A DNA stretch of 64,000 bases from Pedobacter aquae (GTDB taxonomy: Bacteria > Bacteroidota > Bacteroidia > Sphingobacteriales > Sphingobacteriaceae), in assembly GCF_008195825.1 (NCBI RefSeq), contig NZ_CP043329.1, positions 1,798,001-1,862,000 on the forward strand, in the 5' to 3' direction. Below the pieces are notes generated by a model. That model searched no databases. It saw only the letters and a list, made by a program, of their open reading frames with translations, and had not been told where the DNA came from. The position numbers and the translations under genes are program-made. The stretch's first letter is position 1; every line of letters starts with the position of its first letter. This document shows, one piece after another, positions 53,215-63,178 of this stretch.

Positions 53215-53305
53215 ACTACAAAAGTATATGTTTTTAGTATATACTAGAGCTTCTTTGGTTAATAATTTTCAAAATATAAACAATTAAATCAAGACAATTC
53301 CAGAA

Positions 53306-53473
<168 letters not shown>

Positions 53474-53476
<3 letters not shown>

Positions 53477-54673
53477 AACACTATTCGCAATTACAAAACC
53501 ACTAGCCCAAGCCCACTGGAAATTATAGCCGCCTAACCATCCGGTAACATCCACACACTCGCCACCAAAGTACAAGCCGGGTACTTTTTTAGCTTCCAAT
53601 GTTTTAGATGATAATTCGTTTGTGTCTACACCTCCACGCATGACCTCGGCTTTATCGTAACCTTTATCTCCTGCTGGTTTAACTTTAAAATGATGGATAA
53701 ACTCGTTTATAGCGGTAAAATCATCTTTTGTTAAAGAGGCTAGATTCTTATGAGTAGGTAAAATATCACTTAAAGCATCAATAAATTTACGGGTATAAAA
53801 CAAGGCTAAATAATTAGCCAGCAGCTTTTTACCATTAGCACTTCGCTCCTGCTCTATTAGCTCTTGTATGTTTTGGTGGGGTAATAAATCAATAACAATA
53901 CTTTGACCCGGACGCCAGTAAGAAGAAATTTGCAAAATAGCTGGACCACTTAAACCCCAATGAGTAAATAAAATATTCTCCTCAAAGCTTATCTCATCAT
54001 TACTCACAACGGCAGGCATACTATTGCCAGATAAATGGGCGAACCAATCTGCATCTTTACCTGTAATGGTTAAAGGAACCAAAGCTGGCGCTGTTTGCAC
54101 TACTTGTAATCCAAATTGTTTGGCAATTTTCAAAGAAAAATCTGTAGCACCCATTTTAGCAATAGGCAAACCACCGCTAGCCATCACCACTTTGAAGCTA
54201 TATAAAGTTTCTGTTTTTCCGTTTCTTTCAAAAGTGATTTTAAAAAGCTCGTCTAGCTTTTCAACAGCTAAAACATGGCTATTTAAGTAAATATCTTGTC
54301 CAAAATCATCACAAATTTGTTTAAAAACCTCAACAATATCTTTCGCTTTATTACTGGTAGGAAAAAGTTGTCCTAATGTTTTTTCTTGCCCCGTGATGCC
54401 GTAAGTTTCAAAAAAACTAATGGTATCATCAACCGTCCATTGTGATAACGCAGACTTACAGAAGTGCTCATTCTCTGAAATAAAGTTCTGTGCCGTTGTA
54501 TAATAATTGGTATAATTACACCTACCACCACCAGAAATTAATATTTTAGCCCCTACTTGAGCATTTTTTTCTAAGATTAAAGTTTTCTTACCTAAATATC
54601 CGGCTTGTACTGCACACATGAGACCACAAGCCCCACCTCCAATAATAATGGCATCGTATTTAGTTTCTAGCAT
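53474..54673 (-). CDS. BaiN/RdsA-family FAD-dependent oxidoreductase (HI0933-like)
   Basis: A 399-residue flavoprotein. It has the dinucleotide motif DAIIIGGGACGLMCAVQAGYLGK, the family signature ISGGGRCNYTNY, and the C-terminal GLYFGGECVDVTGWLGGYNFQWAWASG. HI0933/BaiN members are often implicated in reducing unsaturated substrates, but most are unassigned. Length is normal. Confidence 0.88.
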
Positions 54674-54750
54674 GCAGCAAAAATGAGATTTTTATGAAGC
54701 ATCACCAAAGAATATCCTGCTTAAGTTTGCAGCATTTGGCTTAATAATCT

Positions 54751-54758
54751 TATTTTTG
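54751..54758 (+). promoter_or_regulatory. -7 box TATTTTTG of nuoA
   Basis: Exact TAnnTTTG match 9 nt before the ATG at 54768; a TTG within it is not the start. Confidence 0.6.
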
Positions 54759-54767
54759 TATCGAATC

Positions 54768-55352
54768 ATGGAAGAATACTCCCAAATTTCGGCATTCGGT
54801 AAAGTTCTCATTTTCCTAATTATGGGAATTGTATTCGTGATGCTGGCTTTTATCACCAGTAAAATTATTGCTCCAAACAAGCCAAATCCAGAAAAAAACA
54901 GCTCTTACGAGTGTGGCGAGGAAGTTATAGGTAGTTCATGGATTCAATTTAACAGCCGCTTTTACGTTATAGCCCTTATTTTCCTATTATTTGATGTAGA
55001 AATGGTGTTTATTTTCCCTTGGGCTATAGTTTTTAGTGATGCTACGCTTATTGCACAAGACCAACGTTGGGGATGGTTAAGTTTCACTGAAATGTTGATT
55101 TTCATCAGTATCTTATTATTAGGCTTGGTTTATGTTTGGAGAAAAAAAGATTTAGATTGGATAAAACCTGTTTTAAAACTACCAACGGTTGATACTAAAA
55201 TTCCATTAAGCGCCTATCAAGCTATTAATGAGGCAAAATATCAACCCGGCTTAAAAAATAAACAGCAAGAAAATAGCTCTGTTGTAAAGGAAAACAACAT
55301 CGAAACAGAAAATATAAAACCAAAATTTGTCCCAAGATTTAAAAAATCATGA
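54768..55352 (+). CDS. nuoA: NADH-quinone oxidoreductase subunit A
   Basis: A 194-residue protein with three membrane segments. The conserved [39 protein letters not shown] is the signature of complex I subunit A. A C-terminal extension of about 60 residues (after [14 protein letters not shown]) is unusual: most NuoA end soon after the third segment. nuoB follows with a 4-nt overlap (ATGA). Confidence 0.95.
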   Translation: MEEYSQISAFGKVLIFLIMGIVFVMLAFITSKIIAPNKPNPEKNSSYECGEEVIGSSWIQFNSRFYVIALIFLLFDVEMVFIFPWAIVFSDATLIAQDQRWGWLSFTEMLIFISILLLGLVYVWRKKDLDWIKPVLKLPTVDTKIPLSAYQAINEAKYQPGLKNKQQENSSVVKENNIETENIKPKFVPRFKKS

Positions 55353-55831
55353 GCTTAGAACAGCAATTAGAAAATGGTGGTGTTGTAGTTACCAAATTAG
55401 ATGATTTGCTAAATTGGGCAAGGTTGTCATCTTTATGGCCTTTAAGTTTTGGTATTGCATGTTGCGCTATAGAAATGATGGGTTCTATGGCTTCTAATTA
55501 CGATTTAGATAGATTTGGGGTTTTCCCTAGACCTAGCCCACGCCAAGCAGATGTGATTATTATTGCTGGTACAGTAACGTTTAAAATGGCCGAAAGAATA
55601 AAACGCCTTTACGAACAAATGCCAGAACCTAAATATGTAATTTCTATGGGTTCTTGTTCTAATTGTGGCGGCCCTTATTGGGAACACGGCTACCACGTAG
55701 TAAAAGGTGTTGATAGAATTATTCCGGTAGATATTTATGTACAAGGCTGCCCACCAAGGCCAGAAGCTTTAATAGGTGGTATTTTAGAGTTACAAAAGAA
55801 AATAAGCACACAATCTTTAAGTACAATTTAA
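55349..55831 (+). CDS. nuoB: NADH-quinone oxidoreductase subunit B
   Basis: A 160-residue peripheral subunit with [31 protein letters not shown] and [12 protein letters not shown], the cysteines that hold the N2 cluster nearest to quinone. It overlaps nuoA by 4 nt. The next genes are purK and purE, not nuoC. Confidence 0.97.
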   Translation: MSLEQQLENGGVVVTKLDDLLNWARLSSLWPLSFGIACCAIEMMGSMASNYDLDRFGVFPRPSPRQADVIIIAGTVTFKMAERIKRLYEQMPEPKYVISMGSCSNCGGPYWEHGYHVVKGVDRIIPVDIYVQGCPPRPEALIGGILELQKKISTQSLSTI

Positions 55832-55863
55832 GTTTTGTTAAAACAAGGCTTTTGAATATATAA

Positions 55864-57003
55864 ATGAAATCAAATATTACACAAACCCGTTTGGGTATTT
55901 TAGGTGGCGGTCAGTTAGGCCGAATGCTCATTCAGGAAGCCATTAATTTTAATCTTTCTATTAGTATTTTAGATCCTGATGCAAACGCCCCTTGTAAAAA
56001 TATATGCGACTATTTTGAAGTTGGCTCTATCAGCGACTATGAAACTGTATATAACTTCGGTAAAAACCTTGATTTACTGACAATAGAGATAGAAAAAGTA
56101 AATATCGAGGCTTTAGAAGATTTAGAAAAAGAAGGCGTTACAGTTTTTCCTCAGCCCAGAATCATCAGGTTGATACAAGATAAAGGTCTTCAAAAGCAAT
56201 TCTTTAAAGAAAATGATATTCCAACATCAGAGTTTCAACTTATTGCTAACAAAGAGCAGTTGCTAACTGATAAAATACCTTTTCCTTATATCCAAAAGCT
56301 AAGAAAAGATGGTTATGATGGCAAAGGTGTGGTTAAAATTGTTGATGAATCTGATTTAAATAAAGCTTTTGAGCAAGCTTCTATTGTTGAGAAATGGATT
56401 GATTTTGAAAAGGAAATAGCTGTTATTATTGCTAGAAATGAAAACGGCCAAACAAAAACTTTCCCTTTAGTAGAAATGGATTTTAACAAAGAAGCTAATT
56501 TGGTAGAGTTTCTAATCAGCCCATCAACCTACAACTTTGAAATCCAGCAGAAAGCCGATAAAATTGCCAGAGACATTGCTGATTGCCTAAACATTGTAGG
56601 CTTATTAGCAGTAGAAATGTTTGTAACCAAAAATGGCGAAATTTTAGTAAACGAGTTAGCTCCTCGCCCGCATAACAGTGGTCACCATACCATAGAAGGA
56701 AACGTAACCTCTCAATTTCAGCAACATTTAAGGGCTATACTAAATTTACCTTTAGGTAGTACTGCAAGTATCGCCAATGCTGTGATGATTAATCTTTTAG
56801 GTGAAGCTGGTTATGAAGGCCCGGCAGAATATGAAGGTTTAAAAGAGGTGCTACAAAAAGAAGGGGTTTATGTGCATTTATATGGTAAAGTTTTCACTAA
56901 ACCTTTCCGTAAAATGGGCCATGTTACCATTGTAGATCAAGATAGAAACGCTGCTATAGAAAAAGCACAATTTGTTAAAGAAAAACTAAAAGTTAAATCA
57001 TAA
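55864..57003 (+). CDS. purK: N5-carboxyaminoimidazole ribonucleotide synthase
   Basis: A 379-residue ATP-grasp enzyme: [52 protein letters not shown]. It carboxylates AIR with ATP and bicarbonate in purine synthesis. Its TAA overlaps the purE ATG by one base. It separates nuoAB from nuoCD. Confidence 0.96.
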   Translation: MKSNITQTRLGILGGGQLGRMLIQEAINFNLSISILDPDANAPCKNICDYFEVGSISDYETVYNFGKNLDLLTIEIEKVNIEALEDLEKEGVTVFPQPRIIRLIQDKGLQKQFFKENDIPTSEFQLIANKEQLLTDKIPFPYIQKLRKDGYDGKGVVKIVDESDLNKAFEQASIVEKWIDFEKEIAVIIARNENGQTKTFPLVEMDFNKEANLVEFLISPSTYNFEIQQKADKIARDIADCLNIVGLLAVEMFVTKNGEILVNELAPRPHNSGHHTIEGNVTSQFQQHLRAILNLPLGSTASIANAVMINLLGEAGYEGPAEYEGLKEVLQKEGVYVHLYGKVFTKPFRKMGHVTIVDQDRNAAIEKAQFVKEKLKVKS

Positions 57004-57515
57004 TGTATAAGCCAAAAGTTGGTATCATCATGGGTAGCCGGTCTGATCTTCCTATTATGGAAGAGGCTGCAAATGTTTTAAAAGAATTAGGTGTAGCATA
57101 CGAATTAACCGTTGTATCTGCACACCGTACCCCAGAAAGAATGTTTGAATATGCTAATAAAGCAGCAGAGAGAGGCTTAAAAGTTATCATAGCTGGTGCA
57201 GGTGGCGCAGCTCATTTACCTGGCATGGTAGCTTCTATTACTACACTTCCTGTTATTGGTGTTCCGGTAAAATCAAGCAATTCTATTGATGGCTGGGATT
57301 CTGTTTTATCTATCTTACAAATGCCAAATGGTATTCCTGTAGCTACAGTAGCGCTTAATGCCGCTAAAAATGCAGGTATATTGGCCGCACAAATTTTAGC
57401 TACCGCTGATGATCATTTAGCACAACAAGTAGCAAAATTTAAAAACGATTTAAAAGCAAAAATTGAAGAATCGGCAGAGCTTTTAAAATCAGAAGGATAC
57501 CCTTCTGCGTTTTAA
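57003..57515 (+). CDS. purE: N5-carboxyaminoimidazole ribonucleotide mutase
   Basis: A 170-residue class I Pur[29 protein letters not shown] with the catalytic His, [15 protein letters not shown]. It moves the carboxyl group made by PurK. Its stop overlaps the convergent yqgE gene by 4 nt. Confidence 0.97.
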   Translation: MYKPKVGIIMGSRSDLPIMEEAANVLKELGVAYELTVVSAHRTPERMFEYANKAAERGLKVIIAGAGGAAHLPGMVASITTLPVIGVPVKSSNSIDGWDSVLSILQMPNGIPVATVALNAAKNAGILAAQILATADDHLAQQVAKFKNDLKAKIEESAELLKSEGYPSAF

Positions 57516-58075
57516 TTCCATTCTGGGTTTTCAGGAAAATTAGCTACATGGGCATATTTAACGCCCAAATTTAAGATGGCTTCTTTCCAGATATTTTTAT
57601 CAGAATATTCAAAAATCATAGCTGGGTTGTATTGATCAGATACTATCCAGCTATTTTCATTTATCTCGGCTACTAATTGTCCTTTATCCCAACCAGAATA
57701 GCCTATAAAGAACTTAATCTCAGACTCTGTAATGTTGTAACTGTTAATTTGGAGCTTTAGCGTTTCAAAATCGCCACCCCAAAATAAATCTTTCCCTATA
57801 GGTGTACCACCTGGAATTTTATCCGGACAACAATGTATAAAATTTAAGGTACCATTAGCTACAGGCCCGCCAATATGAATCAAAAAATTAGCATCCCAAC
57901 AATCTGCAACAACATCTTTCAGTAATAAATTACTTTTATGATTTAGTACATAGCCAACATCGCCTTCATCACCTCGTTCGGTTAATAAAACTACAGAACG
58001 CTTGAAATTTTCATCAAGCATAAAAGGCTCTGATATTAATAAATCTCCAACTTTAGGTAAAACTTTACTCAGCAT
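57512..58075 (-). CDS. YqgE/AlgH family protein
   Basis: A 187-residue UPF0301 protein: [40 protein letters not shown] and [30 protein letters not shown]. Function is unproven; members are sometimes called AlgH regulators. It is on the strand opposite its neighbours, converging with purE by a 4-nt overlap. Confidence 0.92.
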   Translation of the reverse strand: MLSKVLPKVGDLLISEPFMLDENFKRSVVLLTERGDEGDVGYVLNHKSNLLLKDVVADCWDANFLIHIGGPVANGTLNFIHCCPDKIPGGTPIGKDLFWGGDFETLKLQINSYNITESEIKFFIGYSGWDKGQLVAEINENSWIVSDQYNPAMIFEYSDKNIWKEAILNLGVKYAHVANFPENPEWN

Positions 58076-58177
58076 ATTGATATAAACGAAGATGTATGGA
58101 TTTAGATTTTAAAAATCGTAATAAATACTGATTCATGTCATTTATTTTAAATTATTTTTATCCCAATTTGCAATTCG

Positions 58178-58185
58178 TAAGTTTG
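58178..58185 (+). promoter_or_regulatory. -7 box TAAGTTTG of pdxH
   Basis: Exact TAnnTTTG match 6 nt before the ATG at 58192; probably also drives nuoC-nuoD. Confidence 0.55.
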
Positions 58186-58191
58186 TATAAA

Positions 58192-58848
58192 ATGAGTGAG
58201 CAAAAATTAAATTTAAAAGATTTAAGACAAGATTATCGTTCTGCTTTTCTTCTGGAAGAAGATATAGAAAAAACGCCTTTAAAACAGTTTGAAAAATGGT
58301 TTAAAGATGCTTTAAAAGCAGAAATTCTAGAACCTAATGCCATGACCTTGGCTACTGCATCTAGAGAAGGTATACCATCGGCAAGAATTGTTCTTTTAAA
58401 AGATTACGATGAAGATGGCTTCACTTTTTTCACCAATTATAGCAGCAATAAAGGGCAACAATTAACAGAAAATCCTTTCGCAGCACTGGTATTTTTTTGG
58501 GGAGATTTAGAAAGACAAATTCGCATTGAAGGTGTGATAGAGAAGATAAGTATACACGAATCAACATCTTACTATCACTCTAGGCCAAAAGGAAGTCAGC
58601 TTGGCGCCTGGGCATCTCCACAAAGCAGTGTAATCCCAAATAGGGAGTTTTTAGAACTAAACTTGAAAAAACTAGAAGAACAGTATAAAGATAAAGAAGT
58701 TGTACCGAAACCAGACTTTTGGGGAGGTTACAGGCTTATCCCTAATTTGATAGAATTTTGGCAAGGAAGATCTAACCGTTTACACGATAGAATTACCTAT
58801 AAAAGACAAAAAGATGAATCTTGGACTATAGAAAGGCTTGCTCCATGA
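58192..58848 (+). CDS. pdxH: Pyridoxamine 5'-phosphate oxidase
   Basis: A 218-residue FMN enzyme: LNLKDLRQDYRSAFLLEEDIEKTPLKQFEKWF, PSARIVLLKDYDEDGFTFFTNY, ASPQSSVIPNREFLE, and the C-terminal EFWQGRSNRLHDRITYKR. It makes pyridoxal 5'-phosphate. ATG at 58192 begins MSEQKLN; the ORF extends upstream without support. Its TGA overlaps the nuoC ATG (ATGA), so it is translationally coupled to complex I genes. Confidence 0.95.
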   Translation: MSEQKLNLKDLRQDYRSAFLLEEDIEKTPLKQFEKWFKDALKAEILEPNAMTLATASREGIPSARIVLLKDYDEDGFTFFTNYSSNKGQQLTENPFAALVFFWGDLERQIRIEGVIEKISIHESTSYYHSRPKGSQLGAWASPQSSVIPNREFLELNLKKLEEQYKDKEVVPKPDFWGGYRLIPNLIEFWQGRSNRLHDRITYKRQKDESWTIERLAP

Positions 58849-59345
58849 CATTTGTAGAGATAAAAGAACTCCTAATACAAAAATTTGGCACTGATAGTAT
58901 TGAGGCAGAGGAAACACAAGGCCTGCAACCTGCTTTAGTAATCAAAAAAGACCATATCGTTGAGGTTTGTTTGGCATTAAGAGATAATGAAAAAACCTGG
59001 TTTGATTTTTTATCAAGCCTTAGCGGTATTGATTATGGTGTAGAAGCACAAAAATTTGGTGTGGTTTATCACCTTACATCTATCCTTAAAAAGCATCAAC
59101 TGGTTTTAAAAGTCTATCAAGAGAATGATAGAGATGAGCAAAACTTACCTGTATTTAAATCTGTTACCAGCGTTTGGAAAACAGCCGATTGGCATGAAAG
59201 AGAAGCTTTTGATCTTTTGGGTATTTATTTTGAAGGTCATCCAGATTTAAGAAGAATTTTATTACCAGATGATTGGGAAGGCTATCCTTTAAGGAAAGAT
59301 TATAAAACAGCAGAGCAATATCACAACATTAAAATAGACCTTTAA
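58845..59345 (+). CDS. nuoC: NADH-quinone oxidoreductase subunit C
   Basis: A 166-residue NuoC (30-kDa subunit): [60 protein letters not shown]. It is separated from nuoB by purK, purE, yqgE and pdxH. It starts in a 4-nt overlap with pdxH and ends 1 nt before nuoD. Confidence 0.96.
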   Translation: MTFVEIKELLIQKFGTDSIEAEETQGLQPALVIKKDHIVEVCLALRDNEKTWFDFLSSLSGIDYGVEAQKFGVVYHLTSILKKHQLVLKVYQENDRDEQNLPVFKSVTSVWKTADWHEREAFDLLGIYFEGHPDLRRILLPDDWEGYPLRKDYKTAEQYHNIKIDL

Positions 59346-59346
59346 A

Positions 59347-60534
59347 TTGAAGTATACAGAAGCATTAGAAAGGTATCAGCATAAAATTAATAGCGTTTCA
59401 TCAGAAGAAATGGTACTTAATTTAGGTCCACAGCACCCTAGTACGCATGGTGTTTTACGTTTAGAATTAATTACGGATGGGGAAATTGTAAAAGAAGTAA
59501 TCCCCCATTTAGGATATCTACACAGGTGTTTTGAAAAACATGCTGAAGCACTCAATTACGGTCAGATTATTCCTTTTACAGATAGGATGGATTATATGGC
59601 CTCTATGAATAACAATCATGCTTTTGTAATGGGTGTTGAGAAGATGCTGGGTATTGAAGATAAAATACCAAAAAGAGTGGAATACATTAGAGTGTTGGTT
59701 TGCGAGCTTAACCGCATTGCATCACACCTCATTGCAATTGGTACTTATGGTATTGATATTGGTGCTTTCACTCCGTTTTTATGGTGTTTTAGAGATCGTG
59801 AACATATCATGAATATGTTAGAGTGGACTTCTGGCGCCAGAATGCTGTATAACTATATTTGGGTTGGAGGTTTATTTTACGATGTTCCTGTAGGCTTTGA
59901 AGAACGTTGCGTAGAATTTGTAAAATACTTCAAACCTAAAATGAAAGAGCTGAATGAGCTGCTTACAGAAAATCAAATCTTTATTTCTAGAACAGCAAAC
60001 GTAGGTGTTTTACCTTTAGATGTTGCCATTAATTATGGATGCTCTGGTCCTATGCTACGTGGCTCTGGCTTAAAATACGATTTGAGACGTGAGGATGAAT
60101 ACTCTGTTTACCCAGAACTAGATTTTGAAATCCCTTATGCTAAAGGAGAAATTGGTACTGTTGGAGATTGCTGGAACCGCTACAAAGTTAGAATTGATGA
60201 AATTGCCGAGTCTTTAAAAATTATTGAGCAATGCGCAGTAAAACTACAGCATGAACATAAACGAACACCAGACTTTGACCCCAGAGCTTTAGTACCTAAA
60301 AAAGTAGTGCCAAAGCAACAAGATTTTTATTGCAGAGCAGAAAATCCTAAAGGAGAAATTGGTTTTTATTTTATTGCCGATGGCAAATCCGATAAACCTT
60401 TCAGGGTAAAATCAAGAGGACCAAGTTTTAATAACCTATCAGTTATATCAGAGATTTCTAAAGGTGTTTTAATAGCAGATTTAGTTGCCATTATTGGCTC
60501 AATAGATATTGTTCTTGGAGAAGTAGATAGATAA
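59347..60534 (+). CDS. nuoD: NADH-quinone oxidoreductase subunit D
   Basis: A 395-residue 49-kDa subunit: [54 protein letters not shown], and the quinone-site tail [14 protein letters not shown]. The start is TTG at 59347, one base after the nuoC stop; no closer ATG gives the usual N-terminus. No nuoE-N genes follow in this window: a terminator and a convergent gene come next. Confidence 0.97.
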   Translation: MKYTEALERYQHKINSVSSEEMVLNLGPQHPSTHGVLRLELITDGEIVKEVIPHLGYLHRCFEKHAEALNYGQIIPFTDRMDYMASMNNNHAFVMGVEKMLGIEDKIPKRVEYIRVLVCELNRIASHLIAIGTYGIDIGAFTPFLWCFRDREHIMNMLEWTSGARMLYNYIWVGGLFYDVPVGFEERCVEFVKYFKPKMKELNELLTENQIFISRTANVGVLPLDVAINYGCSGPMLRGSGLKYDLRREDEYSVYPELDFEIPYAKGEIGTVGDCWNRYKVRIDEIAESLKIIEQCAVKLQHEHKRTPDFDPRALVPKKVVPKQQDFYCRAENPKGEIGFYFIADGKSDKPFRVKSRGPSFNNLSVISEISKGVLIADLVAIIGSIDIVLGEVDR

Positions 60535-60563
60535 CCCTAGCTTGAGTTGGATAGATAAAACAA

Positions 60564-60593
60564 AAAAAGCTTCGACAAAGATCGAAGCTTTTT
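60564..60593. terminator. Bidirectional terminator between nuoD and the protease gene
   Basis: AAAAAGCTTCGA (60564-60575) and TCGAAGCTTTTT (60582-60593) are perfect complements around a 6-nt loop. The plus side ends nuoD, the minus side ends the protease gene. It shows that the nuo cluster stops at nuoD. Confidence 0.85.
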
Positions 60594-60613
60594 AATTTGT
60601 TTAAAGGTTAATC

Positions 60614-61711
60614 TTAATTATATACTTTCACCATAAAAATATAATCCTGCATCTTTTTAATTTGTTGAGTTCTATTAAATGATGCTAAACTGTTTTTATG
60701 ATTGATTTTAAGTTTCTTCTTTAAAGAATCTTGAGGAATATTGTCTATAGCTTTTAATAAATAATCTGATTTTATGGCAAAAGCAGCACCATCAACCTGA
60801 GTTTGTTTACCACTTATAACACCAATTACGTTTCCTCTATTATCCATTAAAGGACCACCAGAGTTTCCTGGGTTAACGGGTATAGAAACTTGGTAAGCGA
60901 TAGAATCTCCACCAAAACCAGTTTGTGCGCTTAAATAGCCCTTACCATAAACGACTTCGTCTCTAGGATATCCAATAGTATAAACATCTTCACCTAAATC
61001 TGAAGATGACTTTTTAAAGGTGTATGGTAATGGAGATAAAGACTCAAACAAAGGGTCTACAATTTGCAAAATAGCAATATCATAAGATGGGTCTATATAA
61101 ATGGTTTGCACTTTAAAAGATTCGCCTTTGTTGTTTTGGATATAAACAGAATCTGCACCTTGTACAACATGATAATTGGTAACCAAATAACCATTTGATG
61201 ATAATGCGAAACCTGTACCTCCAAACTGACTAGGTGCTATTTCTTTATTCGGAGATTTAGAATTGATATCTCTGATTAAAGCATTTTGAGACTTTTTGAT
61301 AGATTCCATATCTCTTTTTAAGGCATTGTAGGTAGAAGAGTTGGTAGCTTTTCTAAACTGCCCTGTAGAAATTAGCGTAATTAAAGTAGCTAAAATAGCT
61401 ACTGATGCAGCAACAGCCAGATTTCTCTTATATTTTCTAAAGAATAATACAACAGCGGGTTCCTTTTCTTCTAGTTCTTCTTTTAAAGCAATTACATTTA
61501 ATTCTTGATGAAAATCTTCCATAGATGCTTTCAAATCTTGAACTTCACCATAGTTTTTTAATGATTTCAAAAAATCTATATGTGCTATTACTTTAGCATC
61601 TAAAGCCGGATTTTCTGCTCTCTCTTGTTCAAATTGCATCATCTCTTCATCAGACATTTCCTGATACAGATAGGCTTCAATTCTTTTAATCAATACTAAC
61701 TCACTACTCAT
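60614..61711 (-). CDS. Membrane anti-sigma-like / trypsin-like (S1C) serine protease fusion
   Basis: A 365-residue protein. Residues 1-75 (IKRIEAYLYQEMSDEEMMQFEQERAENPALD) resemble the cytoplasmic domain of Bacteroidota anti-sigma factors. Residues about 97-116 form one membrane segment. The periplasmic part is a DegP/HtrA-type protease with the triad His181 (TNYHVV), Asp211 (SYDIAILQI) and Ser284 (PGNSGGPLMD). There is no PDZ domain. It overlaps the upstream sigma gene by 4 nt (ATGA), so they are coupled. Such a protein could hold the sigma factor inside and sense damage outside; this is inference. Confidence 0.8.
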   Translation of the reverse strand: MSSELVLIKRIEAYLYQEMSDEEMMQFEQERAENPALDAKVIAHIDFLKSLKNYGEVQDLKASMEDFHQELNVIALKEELEEKEPAVVLFFRKYKRNLAVAASVAILATLITLISTGQFRKATNSSTYNALKRDMESIKKSQNALIRDINSKSPNKEIAPSQFGGTGFALSSNGYLVTNYHVVQGADSVYIQNNKGESFKVQTIYIDPSYDIAILQIVDPLFESLSPLPYTFKKSSSDLGEDVYTIGYPRDEVVYGKGYLSAQTGFGGDSIAYQVSIPVNPGNSGGPLMDNRGNVIGVISGKQTQVDGAAFAIKSDYLLKAIDNIPQDSLKKKLKINHKNSLASFNRTQQIKKMQDYIFMVKVYN

Positions 61712-62286
61712 TTTTCATTTTTTTGATTAAAAAATAATTTTTTCAATCGCTGTAAACACTTATACTTTTGCGTTTTAGCATTATCTGCGTTGGTATAACC
61801 AAATTTTTCGCAGATTTCTTGCATAGAACGGTTATGTATATAAAAATCTTCAATAATAGTTTTACACGGCTCACCTAAATCCTTTAGCGCAGAGTGCATC
61901 ATCGTAAATTGTCTATCCTTCTCTTGATGATGTTCTATTTCTTGCTCTACCGGAATATGATCTTCATAATCTTTAATATCGCCGCTAAATCTACTTTTCT
62001 GATGAAGCTTCTTTAACCATAATCTTCTGCAAACAGAATAAATAAAGGTTTTTAGTTTACTGCTTAATTCAAAATCTCCACTTTTAATTTTACCATGCAA
62101 TACAATAATTGCTTCTTGGTAAATATCTTTAGCATCATCCTCATTACCGTTGTTATTAATAACAAGTTGTAGTATCATAGGAAAATAAGCTAGATACAAA
62201 TGCTTTAAAATGGAAGATGAATTATTCAGAATACCTAAAATAATCTCACTATCTGTTGGCTTCGAATGATTTATCTTTTTATTCAA
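61708..62286 (-). CDS. ECF-like RNA polymerase sigma-70 factor
   Basis: A 192-residue sigma factor. Region 2 (NGNEDDAKDIYQEAIIVLHGKIK, then LKTFIYSVCRRLWLKKL) and region 4 (LKDLGEPCKTIIEDFYIHNRSMQEICEKFGYTNADNAKTQKYKCLQRLKKL) are clear. The start is TTG at 62286, no in-frame ATG fits better. The downstream gene overlaps it and encodes the anti-sigma-like protease. The 350-nt gap before it holds a hairpin and the promoter of the lipoprotein gene but no gene. Confidence 0.88.
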   Translation of the reverse strand: MNKKINHSKPTDSEIILGILNNSSSILKHLYLAYFPMILQLVINNNGNEDDAKDIYQEAIIVLHGKIKSGDFELSSKLKTFIYSVCRRLWLKKLHQKSRFSGDIKDYEDHIPVEQEIEHHQEKDRQFTMMHSALKDLGEPCKTIIEDFYIHNRSMQEICEKFGYTNADNAKTQKYKCLQRLKKLFFNQKNEK

Positions 62287-62506
62287 TGTTAATACGATTT
62301 AAACGGAATTGTAACCCAAAGTTGGTAAAAAAAAACTTTAAGCCAATTAAAATATGAAGAACTATGCAACAATAATTTTAAGAGTATAACTCATGGTAAG
62401 AAAATCTCTAAAAATCTAAAGATTATTTCATGACTTATACAAAATATCTGTATAAACAATTAGACTTAAAGCATTTTAAAATATTTCTAAAAATTATTTT
62501 CGCAAT

Positions 62507-62550
62507 AAAAACCCTGATTTATTAGCAGTTAGCAGGTTTTTTCTTTTTTT
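62507..62550 (+). terminator. Orphan hairpin with T-run between the sigma gene and the lipoprotein
   Basis: AAACCCTG/CAGGTTTT (62509-62516 with 62533-62540, one bulge) is followed by TTCTTTTTTT on the plus strand. No plus-strand gene ends here; it could end an unseen small RNA. The rest of 62287-62636 is AT-rich without a gene. Confidence 0.35.
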
Positions 62551-62584
62551 ATTAAAAAAATATTTAAAAATCGGGTTACCTTTT

Positions 62585-62592
62585 TACCTTTG
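62585..62592 (+). promoter_or_regulatory. -7 box TACCTTTG of the lipoprotein gene
   Basis: Exact TAnnTTTG match 44 nt before the ATG at 62637. Confidence 0.6.
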
Positions 62593-62636
62593 CAGTATTA
62601 ACGATTAAATTATCAAAAATTAAAAAAGAAATTAAC

Positions 62637-62825
62637 ATGAAAAATTTATTAAAATTCGGATTTTTTGCTTTAGCTATCTCTTTATCAGTAGTTGCTTGTA
62701 ACTCTAACAAACCAGCTGAAGAAGCAACTGATTCAGTTGTTACTGATTCTGTAGTTGTTGATACTGCTGCTGTTGATACTGCTGCTGTTGATACTGCTGC
62801 TGTTGATACTGCTGCTGCTATGTAA
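62637..62825 (+). CDS. Small lipoprotein with VDTAA tandem repeats
   Basis: A 62-residue protein: signal peptide and lipobox (FGFFALAISLSVVAC, lipid Cys about 21), then a low-complexity acidic tail with four copies of VDTAA, encoded by near-identical 15-bp units (62758-62820). The repeat could change length by slippage. Function unknown, perhaps a surface or membrane spacer. A terminator follows. Confidence 0.8.
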   Translation: MKNLLKFGFFALAISLSVVACNSNKPAEEATDSVVTDSVVVDTAAVDTAAVDTAAVDTAAAM

Positions 62826-62851
62826 GCAAAAATCTTTTTAAGATTTTAAGA

Positions 62852-62882
62852 AAAAGCCCTTGCTATTAGCGAGGGCTTTTTT
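62852..62882 (+). terminator. Terminator after the lipoprotein gene
   Basis: AAAAGCCCT (62852-62860) and AGGGCTTTT (62872-62880) pair with an inner GCT/AGC, followed by TT. Confidence 0.8.
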
Positions 62883-62920
62883 ACGTTAAATACATTTTGA
62901 TTTACCTCAATATCCTAAAC

Positions 62921-62952
62921 AAAAAAAGGTTGTCTTTTTCAAGACAACCTTT
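62921..62952 (-). terminator. Terminator after tRNA-His
   Basis: AAAGGTTGTCTT and AAGACAACCTTT (62925-62936, 62941-62952) are complementary around a 4-nt loop; on the minus strand a T tract follows, just past the tRNA-His 3' end. Confidence 0.75.
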
Positions 62953-62960
62953 CAAATAAG

Positions 62961-63035
62961 GGCGGACGATGGGGCTCGAACCCACGACCCTCGGCACCAC
63001 AAACCAATGCTCTAACCAACTGAGCTACGACCGCC
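62961..63035 (-). tRNA. tRNA-His (GTG)
   Basis: The minus strand folds as a tRNA: acceptor with an extra 5' G pairing with C73 (the tRNA-His mark), D arm AGCTCAGTTGGTTAGAGC, anticodon loop TTGTGGT with anticodon GTG, T arm GTGGGTTCGAGCCCCA. One U-U mismatch is seen in the acceptor stem. CCA is not fully encoded. Confidence 0.94.
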
Positions 63036-63178
63036 GTTTCGTGTTGCAAAAGTAGAATCTTTTATGATATATGCCAAATTTTGCTGAAACATTTTTTTAT
63101 AATAAAACTAAATTATTGATTGTTAGCCTGATTATTTTATTTCCTTTAGGTATTTAGTCTTTTCTTTATCTTCGTTGG

